NCBI GenBank assembly: GCA_034620365.1
Contig: JAQGEQ010000326.1
Location: forward strand, 248,001-312,000
From: Pegea sp. RAD2-039
Lineage: Eukaryota; Chordata; Thaliacea; Salpida; Salpidae
Length of the DNA: 64,000 nucleotides
Direction of reading: 5' to 3'
Positions 36,165 through 46,562 of the stretch are shown here, piece after piece. Both the position numbers and the translations under genes were made by a program. The notes under the pieces are model-generated. The model was not told the DNA's origin and did no database searches. It saw nothing but the letters and a program-made list of their open reading frames with translations. Each line of letters opens with the position of its first letter. The first letter of the stretch is position 1.

Positions 36165-36560
36165 ATTACCAAAAAAGTGATCAAAACGTAGAGCTGTTTT
36201 AAACTTTCAATTAAACAGTTTGTTTAGAAATTAAGAACCTTAGAAAGCAAAATCTAAAAATAAATTGACCTGAAATGATGTAAAAAAAAACAATCAATAA
36301 AACTTATCTCACCAAAATTAATTTATATATTTTTATACAACCTTTTTGTAAACCACAAACTCAAAACTTAGAATAACCAATAAAAGCCCCTAAATAACGT
36401 AAAGATACTGTGCAAAGCGGTTACTGCATCCAGTGAGAAGGTCACAGTGGCCCCATTTGCACCATCAAATTAAACATTTAAAAACGACCTTTGTCTATTA
36501 AACCTTGCTCAATGCTTAGAAAGAGTTAAATGAAGTCTTTTTCTTACTGAATCAAAAAAC
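36165..36560 (-). repeat. Interspersed repeat family E, copy 4
   Basis: Same position in duplicon II copy 2 as 26160-26590 in copy 1. Confidence 0.7.
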
Positions 36561-36928
36561 TCAAGTGAATTGTATCAGAAACTGTAATCTGTGTTTAGAG
36601 AATTGACTTAAGATACTTTTTAGACACTAGACATTTGTACAGCAAAATTAATTTATTCTGTTTATTGAGATTTTGTATTCCAGTTACTATGGCTGTTATA
36701 TTCTCATTATTTATTATTTATTAACGATTATGTAATTATTTATCTTGTAATTATATTTATTATAATTTTTGATCAAATTTATCAATTTGAGAATAAAAAC
36801 TAAATAGTTTTTAAAAGCAAATATATAATTCTTTATATTTCAAAACTTTAGATCTTAAACCAGTCACATCTTCATGTTTTTAAATACAATAGCAACATAA
36901 TATACGGGGTTTCCAAAAGAACTTACAT

Positions 36929-37261
36929 TTACAGATCAACATATTCTTTTTCACATTTGCTTATTCTTTCATGGTGTAAACGATTTGAATTTCGACCAAA
37001 CTTTCTTTCACAAACTATATATTCAAATGGCTTCTCACCAGTATGAGTTCTTTCGTGAATTATAAGTTTAGATTTGGACTTTAAATGTTTGTTACAAACT
37101 AAGCATTCGTTCTTGCTCCTGAAAGAATATTTATTTCTATTTGCAAGTCTAGTTTCTTTTTCTTTGTCTGCTTTTTTAGTCTTGCTAATATCTTAATAAG
37201 AGTAAGGTGCACTTATTTCATCTCTATTTGTATTGTTAAAACTAATTTCATCTACGTGATA
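36929..37261 (-). pseudogene. Truncated A-type zinc-finger pseudogene, copy 2
   Basis: Same structure and same in-frame TAA as the copy at 26939-27271. It reads through one complete finger-like unit and part of another, and shares the gene 8-like 3' end. Confidence 0.85.
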
Positions 37262-38096
37262 CCCTTATAAAAGGAGTTTTAAACTAAATATTAAGCTGTA
37301 TACAAGAAAGAAAAAGGTTCTAACAGTTTAAACAGATGCAATCAAATTATACCCTACTTCTAAAGATTTTAAAAAACAATTTTGAAATAGCTTTATCCAA
37401 TATCTAATTGTTAATTTTTCAATAAAATTTAAATTTATGATGTAACATACATTGAGAGCAACAATTAATTCAAAAAACGTATTAAAAGTGTTTTTTATGT
37501 TTTAATGATAAATATGATAAACTCAATATTTTCAATATACTCAATAAATTCAAATTTAATTGTTGATTTTGATTTACTTAATATGCAGAAAATAAATGGA
37601 AATGAAAATTTAAACTTTTAAAACATAATATAATACCGAAAAAGTTAAACATGAAAAGCTCAATTAAATAAGATCAATAATTTAATACCCTTGTAATTTA
37701 TAAGAATTGTATAACAAATAAGGCAATAAAAACTGACAAAATTCAATTCAATTCTTATATTTTGACAGCCAAGAGCGTTTATCTAAAAACTTTGCTTTGA
37801 ATAGTATTGAAAATCTGATATTAAAACTCCATTTCTGAAAACTTTCATATTTAACTTTATTTAATTGGTAAATAGAGACTAGTAACAAAGATAACTAACA
37901 AAACACTACTTACCAATCAGTGTTGACTATAGAATGAACTAAGTATATAGAGTAATAGGGGATGAAACATTTACGTAAATGCCAAAATATTCTACTTTCA
38001 CTACTAACAATAACAACACTACTTTTCAACCTATTGTTTGTAGCTTAGTGAATTAAAATGTACCTTTTACTGCTCTTCTTGAAATTCAGTTTTTAA

Positions 38097-38314
38097 AATT
38101 TTTTAAAATTTTTTTTAATAGTTTACAAAAAAGCTCTACGAGAATAACAACATAAGAATACCAACTTTAGTTTAAAGTACAAAATTGAATGTAAAACCTC
38201 TATTATTTATTGCAAACTTACACACTATTTCAATAATAGAGTAATCATTAAAATAGTTAATTAAAGCATAAATTGCAACAACCAATTGAGTAAACGTTAA
38301 CCAGCAAAATGATT
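38097..38314. repeat. Truncated 3' flank of gene 6 and tandem-duplication junction
   Basis: From about 38120 the sequence matches 31855-32020 (gene 5 flank). It then skips about 110 bp (compare 32020-32130) before gagtaaacgttaaccagcaa. The skipped part holds the usual AATAAA position; another AATAAA (minus) is at 38206-38211. Confidence 0.75.
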
Positions 38315-38857
38315 TTAACTTTTATGATTATTATGAGTTTTTTCATGACATACAAGGCCAGATTTTTGACTAAATTTTCTTTCACAAACAACACATTCAT
38401 ATGGCTTCTCGCCATTATGAGTTCTCTCATGACCTAACAAATGGTGTTTTCGACTAAACTTTCTTTCACAAACTATACATTCATAAGGCTTCTCACCAGT
38501 ATGAGTTCTTTCATGATAAACAAGCTGAGATTTGCATTTAAATTTCTTGTTACAGTCTAAGCATTCATATTTGATTTTGAAATTAGATGATTGTTTGTTT
38601 TTTTCATTATTTTCTTTCCCTTTGAATGCTTTTTTATTGCTGTTTTTCTCTTTATAAGGAAGACTTGTAGTTGTTGGAATTTCTTTAGTATTATTTAAAC
38701 TAGTTTGATCAACATGACTTTTATTCAAGCTATATACTCCACCAGAAGTGTTTACCAAAATTTTCTTTTCTGCAGTTTCATTATTAAAACTTTTCTTATC
38801 ATCATCTGATGACAGTTTTCTTTTTCGTGCAAAGTTGCTGCCTTGTATCAAGTTCAT
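38315..38857 (-). CDS. C2H2 zinc-finger protein, 3 fingers (gene 6, B-type)
   Basis: A 180-residue ORF from the ATG at 38857. The N-terminus is almost the same as that of gene 5 ([20 protein letters not shown]; Cys99). It is followed by only three fingers: KCKSQLVYH, SRKHHLLGH and SQKSGLVCH, all ligands intact, the second linker being NGEKP. It ends HEKTHNNHKS. The first and last fingers correspond to the first and last of gene 5, so it looks like an internal contraction of a longer array. Three fingers can still bind DNA in known C2H2 proteins; activity is unproven. Confidence 0.85.
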   Translation of the reverse strand: MNLIQGSNFARKRKLSSDDDKKSFNNETAEKKILVNTSGGVYSLNKSHVDQTSLNNTKEIPTTTSLPYKEKNSNKKAFKGKENNEKNKQSSNFKIKYECLDCNKKFKCKSQLVYHERTHTGEKPYECIVCERKFSRKHHLLGHERTHNGEKPYECVVCERKFSQKSGLVCHEKTHNNHKS

Positions 38858-38872
38858 TTTCAAGTTAATAGG

Positions 38873-38874
38873 CT
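38873..38874 (-). promoter_or_regulatory. Splice-acceptor AG before gene 6 ATG
   Basis: Minus strand: attttttttcttcag, then 15 nt, then ATG. Confidence 0.6.
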
Positions 38875-40034
38875 GAAGAAAAAAAATTTGTTAATTTTAA
38901 AATGTGTATATAAAATAATTTTAGTTTTAAGTGATAAATAATTTTTATATGATATATAAAGTTTGTTTACTAATGATAACAATCAAGTTTAGATCAAGTT
39001 TTGTAAAAGTTTTAACAAGAAACTTATGATGTTCTATATACATATTTTCATTAAAACGATATTTAAGAACAATTATTTGTAAACTTTAGCAAGTATTTTC
39101 ACAAATTGTTGGTTATAGTTCAATATTTAGAAAACAAAATATCCAATTCTATAATATATAAATAAAAAAAAAAATTATTCTATAAAAAAGATAATATTGT
39201 TTTACATGTAGCAGTTACGAGGGCAAAACACGTTTGCTTGTGAAAATGATAACATGAGTTCAGAAACTAAAAATTAAAAAGTATTTAATAATTATAAGAT
39301 TTAACAGTGTTTAAAATATATCAAAAAGAAGTTAAACCTTAATTTTACAGATTTTAATCTGCAGTTATTTATCTCATATTCAAGTGTAAATTCCTCAATA
39401 GAATTAACTTGTACGATGTTACAGTAATAGTGAGCAACGATTAATCAAAAAGTATATCAAACTATTTCTAGTTATTTTTAATTACAAATATACTTATTTA
39501 TATTTATCTATCATATTTTAGTTATAGTTAGAGAATATTTTAATGAAAATTCAAGAGTTGATATTGAATTAATTTAAAACGATAAGCTCAACTTTAAAAA
39601 ATACATATTTAAGTATCATGGAAATTAATAAAAAATTGATAGCTTACAAGCCAACATAAACGAACAAAAATTGACTTAAAGTCTAATATTTTGACAGTTA
39701 TAAACATTTACTACAAACTTGATTTTAAAAAGGTTTGAAAATTTAATGTCTAAACGCAATACCTGCAAAAACTTCACAAAAATCAATACTAGCAATTGTC
39801 TTATAAAATTATGCAAGCTACATAAGTTTACAAAACATCAAAAATCAACATGATCATTTAACACCAATCATTTTTCTATTTTAACATTAAGTTTACTAGT
39901 AACTATTCGAGGCAAAAGAGAGCAACAAAACCTTATAATTTAAAACAAATTATGGTAATATATATAACACAAATGACGATACCAAACATAATAACTGTTG
40001 GTCAAAGTCTTCTTAAGAATATATATATATGTTT

Positions 40035-40370
40035 GATTTATAAAAGTGATTTATTAATCTTCAAAACAGTTGAGAGAAATTATAATTTTGAAAGCAATGT
40101 TAGAAATAGAAATTTGTTTGCACGTAAATTTTGATGACAGAAATAAAGTTCTAGAAGCTTCTGCTGTATGGGTTTTGTAGCTTGTTGATTATTATTTTGA
40201 TGCTTTTACTGCTTTGCTATTAATATTTGTTGTGCCATAAAATTTTTCAGCAATATTGAGTAACTGCAAATCTAAACTTCTTAAGAGGCTATGTTAGTGC
40301 AGCTTGCATTCTTTTTTTGTTTAATATAAAGCTACATAAAAGTATTAATTTTCTAGAAGTATCTTTTAAA
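40035..40370 (-). promoter_or_regulatory. Conserved heat-shock-element block (gene 6)
   Basis: Proximal TTCTAGAAGCTTC (40149-40161) is perfect. The distal element (40351-40363) ends ATC instead of TTC. Confidence 0.45.
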
Positions 40371-41117
40371 CATTAATCATTTAAACTGTTTTTGTAGAAA
40401 CTAAAGAAAAACATAAAATCAAACTGAAATTTTTTATCCTACAAAAACTTAATCCAGATTTAGTTCTAAAAGAAAAAAAAACTTCCTTAAAATTGATACT
40501 TTTACAGTTCGATTTTTGTTTGAGGTCGATAATTGTTATTAGAAAGCTCTTAAAAATGTTTTAGAAAAACATTTAACATTGTAATAAAAAAATTATTTTC
40601 TTGTATTTCCTAATGACTTATTTATATTTCTTTTATTTTTCAGATTTTTTTTGATTTTTTTCTTTATAAAATTTTAACTAAAAAATAACCTATAAATAAA
40701 CCAAAATATAAAAGGATTTGCATTACAAAATAAATATTAATCCATAACTTTAAGATTACTCATAGTGATTTAATATTAAAAATAACTATCTATTAATTTT
40801 AGTATAAAGCAGAAAATTTACGTGTACTTGTTGTCAACACACGGCTATATATTATTTCACATTAATCAATCCTAAAAACCTAGAATTTTTAGTTTACTAT
40901 TATACGTTGTCATATGCTTAAATGTGATTAGTATATTGTATTTACGATTTGGTTAAGCAAGAATGCAAATAAACAGATAAAATAAGCTAACAAGAATAGA
41001 TGAAATTGGAATTATAAGAATCATTTTGAAGTCTACTGATATGCCAAGCGTTACATCTTTTTCTTTCTTAATTTCCAATTTGATTAAGTATAAAATGTGT
41101 TGTTTGTGAGAATGTGG

Positions 41118-41170
41118 TTTAGCAAGAGGTGCTCTTTTCAGACACCCTCCTTTTCGTTTATTGCAATAAA
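41118..41170 (+). repeat. SINE-tail hairpin module, copy in duplicon II copy 3
   Basis: Same module as at 25825 and 35818. Confidence 0.55.
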
Positions 41171-41464
41171 TAAAGAAAAATTATGATTAAAGCATCTTTT
41201 ATTTAGTATCATTTAGAAATTAAGAACATTTCATTACTTGAGTCCAAGTCAAAATTGTTATGGAGTTTTGTTCTTTTTGCTGTTAAGAGCTGTCGAATTT
41301 TCTGGTAAACTAAAAAAGATAAATGATTACCAGCTGTTAGTTGTTAAACGATTATTTTCGAAATGTTTTTGTTTTTCATATTATTCAATTTACTAAGTAA
41401 TGCTGTTACTAATTAATTGGTCGTTTTTAAATACTTACCTTGTTATTTTTTAGATTTGCTTAAA

Positions 41465-41890
41465 AATCAAATTACCAAAAAAGTGATCAAAACGTAGAGC
41501 TGTTTTAAACTTTCAATTAAACAGTTTGTTTAGAAATTAAGAACCTTAGAAAGCAAAATCTAAAAATAAATTGACCTGAAATGATGTAAAAAAAAACAAT
41601 CAATAAAACTTATCTCACCAAAATTAATTTATATATTTTTATACAACCTTTTTGTAAACCACAAACTCAAAACTTAGAATAACCAATAAAAGCCCCTAAA
41701 TAACGTAAAGATACTGTGCAAAGCGGTTACTGCAGCCAGTGAGAAGGTCGCAGTTGCCCCATATGCACCATCAAATTAAACATTTAAAAACGACCTTTGT
41801 CTATTAAACCTTGCTAAATGCTTAGAAAGAGTTAAATGAAGTCTTTACCTTACTGAATCAATCCACTGAAATGAATTGTATCAGAAACTG
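41465..41890 (-). repeat. Interspersed repeat family E, copy 5
   Basis: Equivalent to the copies at 26160 and 36165. Confidence 0.7.
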
Positions 41891-42237
41891 TAATCTGTGT
41901 TTAGAGAATTGACTATAGATATTTTTTAGACACTAGACATTGGTACAGCAAAATTAATTTATATATCTGTTTATTGAGATCTTGTATTCTAGTTACTATG
42001 GCTGTTATATTCTCACTATTTATAACCTATTAACGATTATGTAATTGTTTATCTTGTAATTATATTTATTATAATTTTTGATCAAATTTATCAATTTAAG
42101 AATAAAAACTAAATTGTTTTTAAAAGCAAATAAATAATTCTTTATATTTCAAAACTTTAGATCTTAAACCAGTCACATCTTCATGTTTTTAAATACAATA
42201 GCAACATAATATACGGGTTTTCCAAAAAAATTTACAT

Positions 42238-42570
42238 TTACAGATCAACATATTCTTTTTCACATTTGCATATTCTTTCATTGTGTAAACGATTTGAATT
42301 TCGACCACACTTTCTTTCACAAACTATATATTCAAATGGCTTCTCACCAGTGTGAGTTCTTTCGTGAATTGTAACTTTAGATTTGGATTTTAAATGTTTG
42401 TTACAAACTATGCATTCATAATAGTTCCTGAAATAAGATTTATTTTTTTTACAAGTCTGGTTTCTTTTTCTTTGTCTACTTTTTGTAGTCTTGCTATTAT
42501 CTTAATAAGAGTAAGGTGCACTTATTTTATCTCTATTTGTATTGTTAAAACTAATTTGATCTACGTGATA
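42238..42570 (-). pseudogene. Truncated A-type zinc-finger pseudogene, copy 3
   Basis: Same truncated structure and same TAA (near 42500) as the copies at 26939 and 36929, with additional changes around 42420-42460. A plus-strand 61-aa ORF over it is only a shadow. Confidence 0.85.
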
Positions 42571-43689
42571 CCCTTATAAAAGGAGTTTTAAACTAAATAT
42601 TAAGCTATATACAAGAAAGAAAAAGTTTCAAACAGTTTAAACAGATGCAATCAAATTATACCCTACTTCTAAAGATTTTAAGAAAATATTTTGAAATAGC
42701 GTTATCCAATATCTAATTGTTAATTTTTCAATAAAATTTAAATTTATGATGTAACATACATTGAGAGCAACAGTTAATTCAAAAAACTTATTAAACATTT
42801 TTTTAAGTCTTAATGATAAATATAATAAACTCAATATTTTCAATATACTCAATAAATTCAAATTTAAGTGTTGATTTTGATTTACTTAATATGCAGAAAA
42901 TAAATGGAAATAAAAATTAAAACTTTAAAAACAAAATAAAATACACAAGAAAGTTAAACATTAAAGGCTCAATTAAAAAAATCAATAATTTATTACCCTG
43001 TAGTTTATAAGAATAGTGTAACAGATAAGTCAATAAAAACTGACAAAATTTAATTCAAATCTAATATTTTGATAGCTAAGAGCATTTATCTAAAAATTTT
43101 ATTTTGAATAGTATTGAAAATCTGATATTAAAACTCCATATCTAAAAACTTTCATATTTAACTTTATTCAATTGGTAAAAGGAAACTAATAACGAAGAAA
43201 ACTAACAAAAGACTACTAACAAACCAGTGCCGACTACAGAATGAACTACATATATAGAGTAATAGGGGATGAAACATTTACGTAAATGGTAAAATATTCT
43301 ACTATCACTACTAACAATAACAACACTACTTTTCCACTTATTGTTTGTAGCTTTGTGAATTAAAATGTACTTCTTACTGCTATTCTTGAAATTCTATCTT
43401 AATACTTCACTTAATCATTGCTTTGAAGGTGGTACATAGTTGTTATATCACTTTAATATTCTTTTTTGTGAAATCAAGTTATTCTAGCAATTAATTACTG
43501 TATTCAGTCAAACATACCCACAAACTCATCAAAAAATAATAATACCTTTTAGAATAGCTTTTAGAGGTTTTTAAAATAAAAAACTTTAAATGATTAATAT
43601 CTATAGGTATTTCTTGAAATTTACTGTTTATTTGTAACTTTAAAAAATATAAAATACTAAAAATAATAAAAACTGATTGAACAAATACT

Positions 43690-45128
43690 CTTACAAAGTT
43701 TGGATTTTGCAGTTACTTGATAATATAAAAAAGATTTATTGTACTAAAATATTGAGAACAAAGCAGTAAAGGCATCAAAATGTTAATCAGCAAACAACAA
43801 AATCATAATAGCAAAAGCTTCTATTACTTTAATATTATCATTAGAATTTGCGTGCAAAGATTTTTGTGTTTCTAACATTGCTTTCAAAATTAGAATTTCT
43901 CCAAACTGTTTTGAAGATTTATAAATCACTTTTATAAATCAAACATATATATATTCCTAAGAAGACTTTGACCAAAAGTTATTATGTTTGGTAACGTCAT
44001 TTGTGTTATATATATTATCATAACATATTTTAAATTATAAGGTTTTGTTGCTCTCTTTTGTCTCTTTTTGTTACTTGCAAACTTAATGCCAGCAGAGAAA
44101 AATGATTGTTGTTAGATGATCATGAATGATTTTCGATGTTTTGTAAACTTATGTAGCTTGCTTAATTTTATAGGACAATTGTTAGTATTGATTTTTGGGA
44201 AGTATTTGCTGGTATAGCGTTTAAACATGAACTTTTTTAAAATAAAAATTTGTAGTAAATGTTTATAACAGTCAAAATATTAGACTTTAAGTCAATCTTT
44301 GTTCGTTTATATTGGCTTGTAAGTTATAAATTCTATATAGATTTCCATGATATTTAAATATGTATTTTTTGAGGTTGAGCTTATCGTTTCTAAATTAAAT
44401 CTAATGTATATTCAATAAGTCAATATTAAGTCTTGACTTTTGATTAGAATATTCTCTAACTATAACTAAAATATAATTTATATATAAACATAACTAAGTA
44501 TATATGTAATTGAAAATAACTAGAAACAGTGTGATTTATTTTTTTATTAATCGTTGCTCACTATTAATGTAACATCATACAAGTGAACTCTATTGAGGAC
44601 TTTACACTTGAAAATGAGATAAATAACTGAAGATTAAAATCTGTAAAATTAAGGTTTAACTTCTTGTTGATCTATTTTAAACACTGTTAAATCTTATAAT
44701 TATTAAATACTTTTTATTTTTTAGTTTCTGAACTCATGTTATCATTTTCACAAGCAAACGTGTTTTGCCCTCGAAAATGCTACATGTAAAACAATAATGC
44801 CTTTTCTATAGAAGAATTTATTTCTATTTCTTTGATATAGAATTGGAAATTTTGTTGTCTAAATATTGAACTATCACCAACAATTTGTGAAAATACTCGG
44901 AAAAGTTTACAAAAAATTTTTCTTCAAATTCGGTTTAAACAAAAATATGTATATAGAACATCAGAAGTTTGTGGTTAAGACTTTTACAAAACTTGATCTA
45001 AACTTGATTGTTATCATTAGTAAAGTAACTTTGTTCATATAAAAATAATATATCACTTAAAAGTAAAACTATTTTATGCACATTTGAAAATTAAGAAAGT
45101 TCTTTTTCTTCAGCCTATTAACTTGAAA
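43690..45128. repeat. 5' flank of gene 7 (inverted B-type flank)
   Basis: Reverse complement of about 38858-40225, and near-identical direct match to 57785-59184. The proximal heat-shock element is degenerate here (cttctattac in place of the TTC-GAA core), and the distal one lies beyond the breakpoint. Confidence 0.8.
45112..45113 (+). promoter_or_regulatory. Splice-acceptor AG before gene 7 ATG
   Basis: gttctttttcttcag, then 15 nt, then ATG at 45129. Confidence 0.65.
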
Positions 45129-46511
45129 ATGAAATTGATACAAGGCAGAAACTTTGCACGAAAAAGAAAACTGTCATTAGATGATGATGAGAAAAGTTTT
45201 AATAATAAAACTGCAGAAAAGAAAATTTTGGCAAACACTTCTGGTGGAGTATATAGCTTGTTTAAAAGTCATGTTGATCAAAGTATTTTAAGTAATGCTA
45301 AAGAAATTCCAACAAATACAAGTTGCCATTATAAAGAAACTAACAGCCATAAAACAGCATTCAAAAGGAAAGAAAATAATGAAGAAAACAAACAATCATC
45401 TAATTTCAAAATCAAATATGAATGCTTAGACTGTAACAAGAAATTTAAATTCAAATCTCAGCTTGTTTATCATGAAAGAACTCATACTGGCAAGAAGCCA
45501 TATGAATGTATTGTTTGTGAAAGAAGGTTTAGCCGAAAAACCCATTTGTTATGTGATGAAAGAACTCATACTGGTGAGAAACCATATGAATGCATTGTTT
45601 GTGAAAGAAAATTTAGTCAAAGATCTAGTCTTTTAAGTCATGAAAGAACTCGTACTGGCGAGAAGCCATATGAATGTATTGTTTGTGAAAGAAAGCTTAG
45701 TCAAAAAACCCATTTGTTATGTCATGAAAGAACTCATACTGGTGAAAGGCCATATGAATGTATTGTTTGTGAAAGAAAGTTTAGTCGAAAAACCCATTTG
45801 TTATGTCATGAAAGAACTCATACTGGTGAGAAACCATATGAATGCATTGTTTGTGAAAGAAAATTTAGTCAAAGATCTAATCTTTTAAGTCATGAAAGAA
45901 CTCCTACTGGTGAGAAGCCATATGAATGTATTGTTTGTGAAAGAAAATTTGCACATAATTTCAGTCTTTTAAATCATGAAAGAACTCATACTGGCGAGAA
46001 GCCATATGAATGTATTGTTTGTGAAAGAAAATTTAGTCAAAAAACCCATTTGTTATGTCATGAAAGAACCCATACTGGTGAGAAGCCATATGAATGCATT
46101 GTTTGTGAAAGAAAATTTAGTCAAAGATCTAGTCTTTTAAGTCATGAAAGAACTCATACTGGTGAGAAGCCATATGAATGTGCTGTTAGTGGAAGAAGAT
46201 TTAGTCATAGATCTAATCTTTTAAGTCATGAAAGAACTCATACTAGTGAGAAGCCATATGAATGTATTGTTTGTGAAAGAAAATTTGCATATAATTTCAG
46301 TCTTTTAAATCATGAAAGAACTCATACTGGCGAGAAGCCATATGAATGTATTGTTTGTGAAAGAAAGTTTAGTCAAAAAACCCATTTGTTATGTCATGAA
46401 AGAACCCATACTGGTGAGAAGCCATATGAATGTATTGTTTGTGGAAGAAAATTTAGTCAAAATTCCAGTCTTTCATACCACAAAAGAACTCATTTTAATC
46501 AGAAGAAGTAA
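45129..46511 (+). CDS. C2H2 zinc-finger protein, 13 finger units, several lacking a ligand (gene 7, B-type)
   Basis: A 460-residue single-exon ORF from the ATG ([20 protein letters not shown]); a TTG-initiated extension to 45084 would cross the splice acceptor and is not used. The first Cys is residue 99, and thirteen finger units follow. Four have lost a zinc ligand: finger 2 first His to Asp (LLCDERTH), finger 3 second His to Arg, finger 6 second His to Pro, finger 10 second Cys to Ser (AVSGRR). Finger 4 has the core Phe changed to Leu. Linkers include GKKP, GERP and TSEKP. The C-terminus HFNQKK and the 3' flank resemble gene 1. The open frame with decaying fingers suggests relaxed constraint or a changed role. 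Inverted relative to the genes on its left. Confidence 0.88.
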   Translation: MKLIQGRNFARKRKLSLDDDEKSFNNKTAEKKILANTSGGVYSLFKSHVDQSILSNAKEIPTNTSCHYKETNSHKTAFKRKENNEENKQSSNFKIKYECLDCNKKFKFKSQLVYHERTHTGKKPYECIVCERRFSRKTHLLCDERTHTGEKPYECIVCERKFSQRSSLLSHERTRTGEKPYECIVCERKLSQKTHLLCHERTHTGERPYECIVCERKFSRKTHLLCHERTHTGEKPYECIVCERKFSQRSNLLSHERTPTGEKPYECIVCERKFAHNFSLLNHERTHTGEKPYECIVCERKFSQKTHLLCHERTHTGEKPYECIVCERKFSQRSSLLSHERTHTGEKPYECAVSGRRFSHRSNLLSHERTHTSEKPYECIVCERKFAYNFSLLNHERTHTGEKPYECIVCERKFSQKTHLLCHERTHTGEKPYECIVCGRKFSQNSSLSYHKRTHFNQKK

Positions 46512-46556
46512 AATCATTTTGCTGGTAAACGTTTACTCATAATTCAAGTATGGATA

Positions 46557-46562
46557 AATAAA
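46557..46562 (+). promoter_or_regulatory. poly(A) signal AATAAA of gene 7
   Basis: AATAAA about 46 nt after the stop, shared with genes 1 and 9. Confidence 0.55.

Larger units (their letters stand above)
33543..38096. repeat. Duplicon II, copy 2
   Basis: Direct copy of 23525-28100 and 38858-43395. It breaks off at about 38096, within ttgaaattca, and joins the gene 6 3' flank through an A/T-homopolymer stretch. Confidence 0.85.
38858..43680. repeat. Duplicon II, copy 3
   Basis: Direct copy of 33543-38096 at a spacing of about 5.3 kb, and of 23525-28380. It ends at aaaaactgatt, where the inverted gene 7 arm begins. Confidence 0.85.

Noticed and set aside
42394..42579. 61-aa plus-strand ORF
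   Set aside because: It is antisense to the truncated ZNF pseudogene and contains only its reverse translation.
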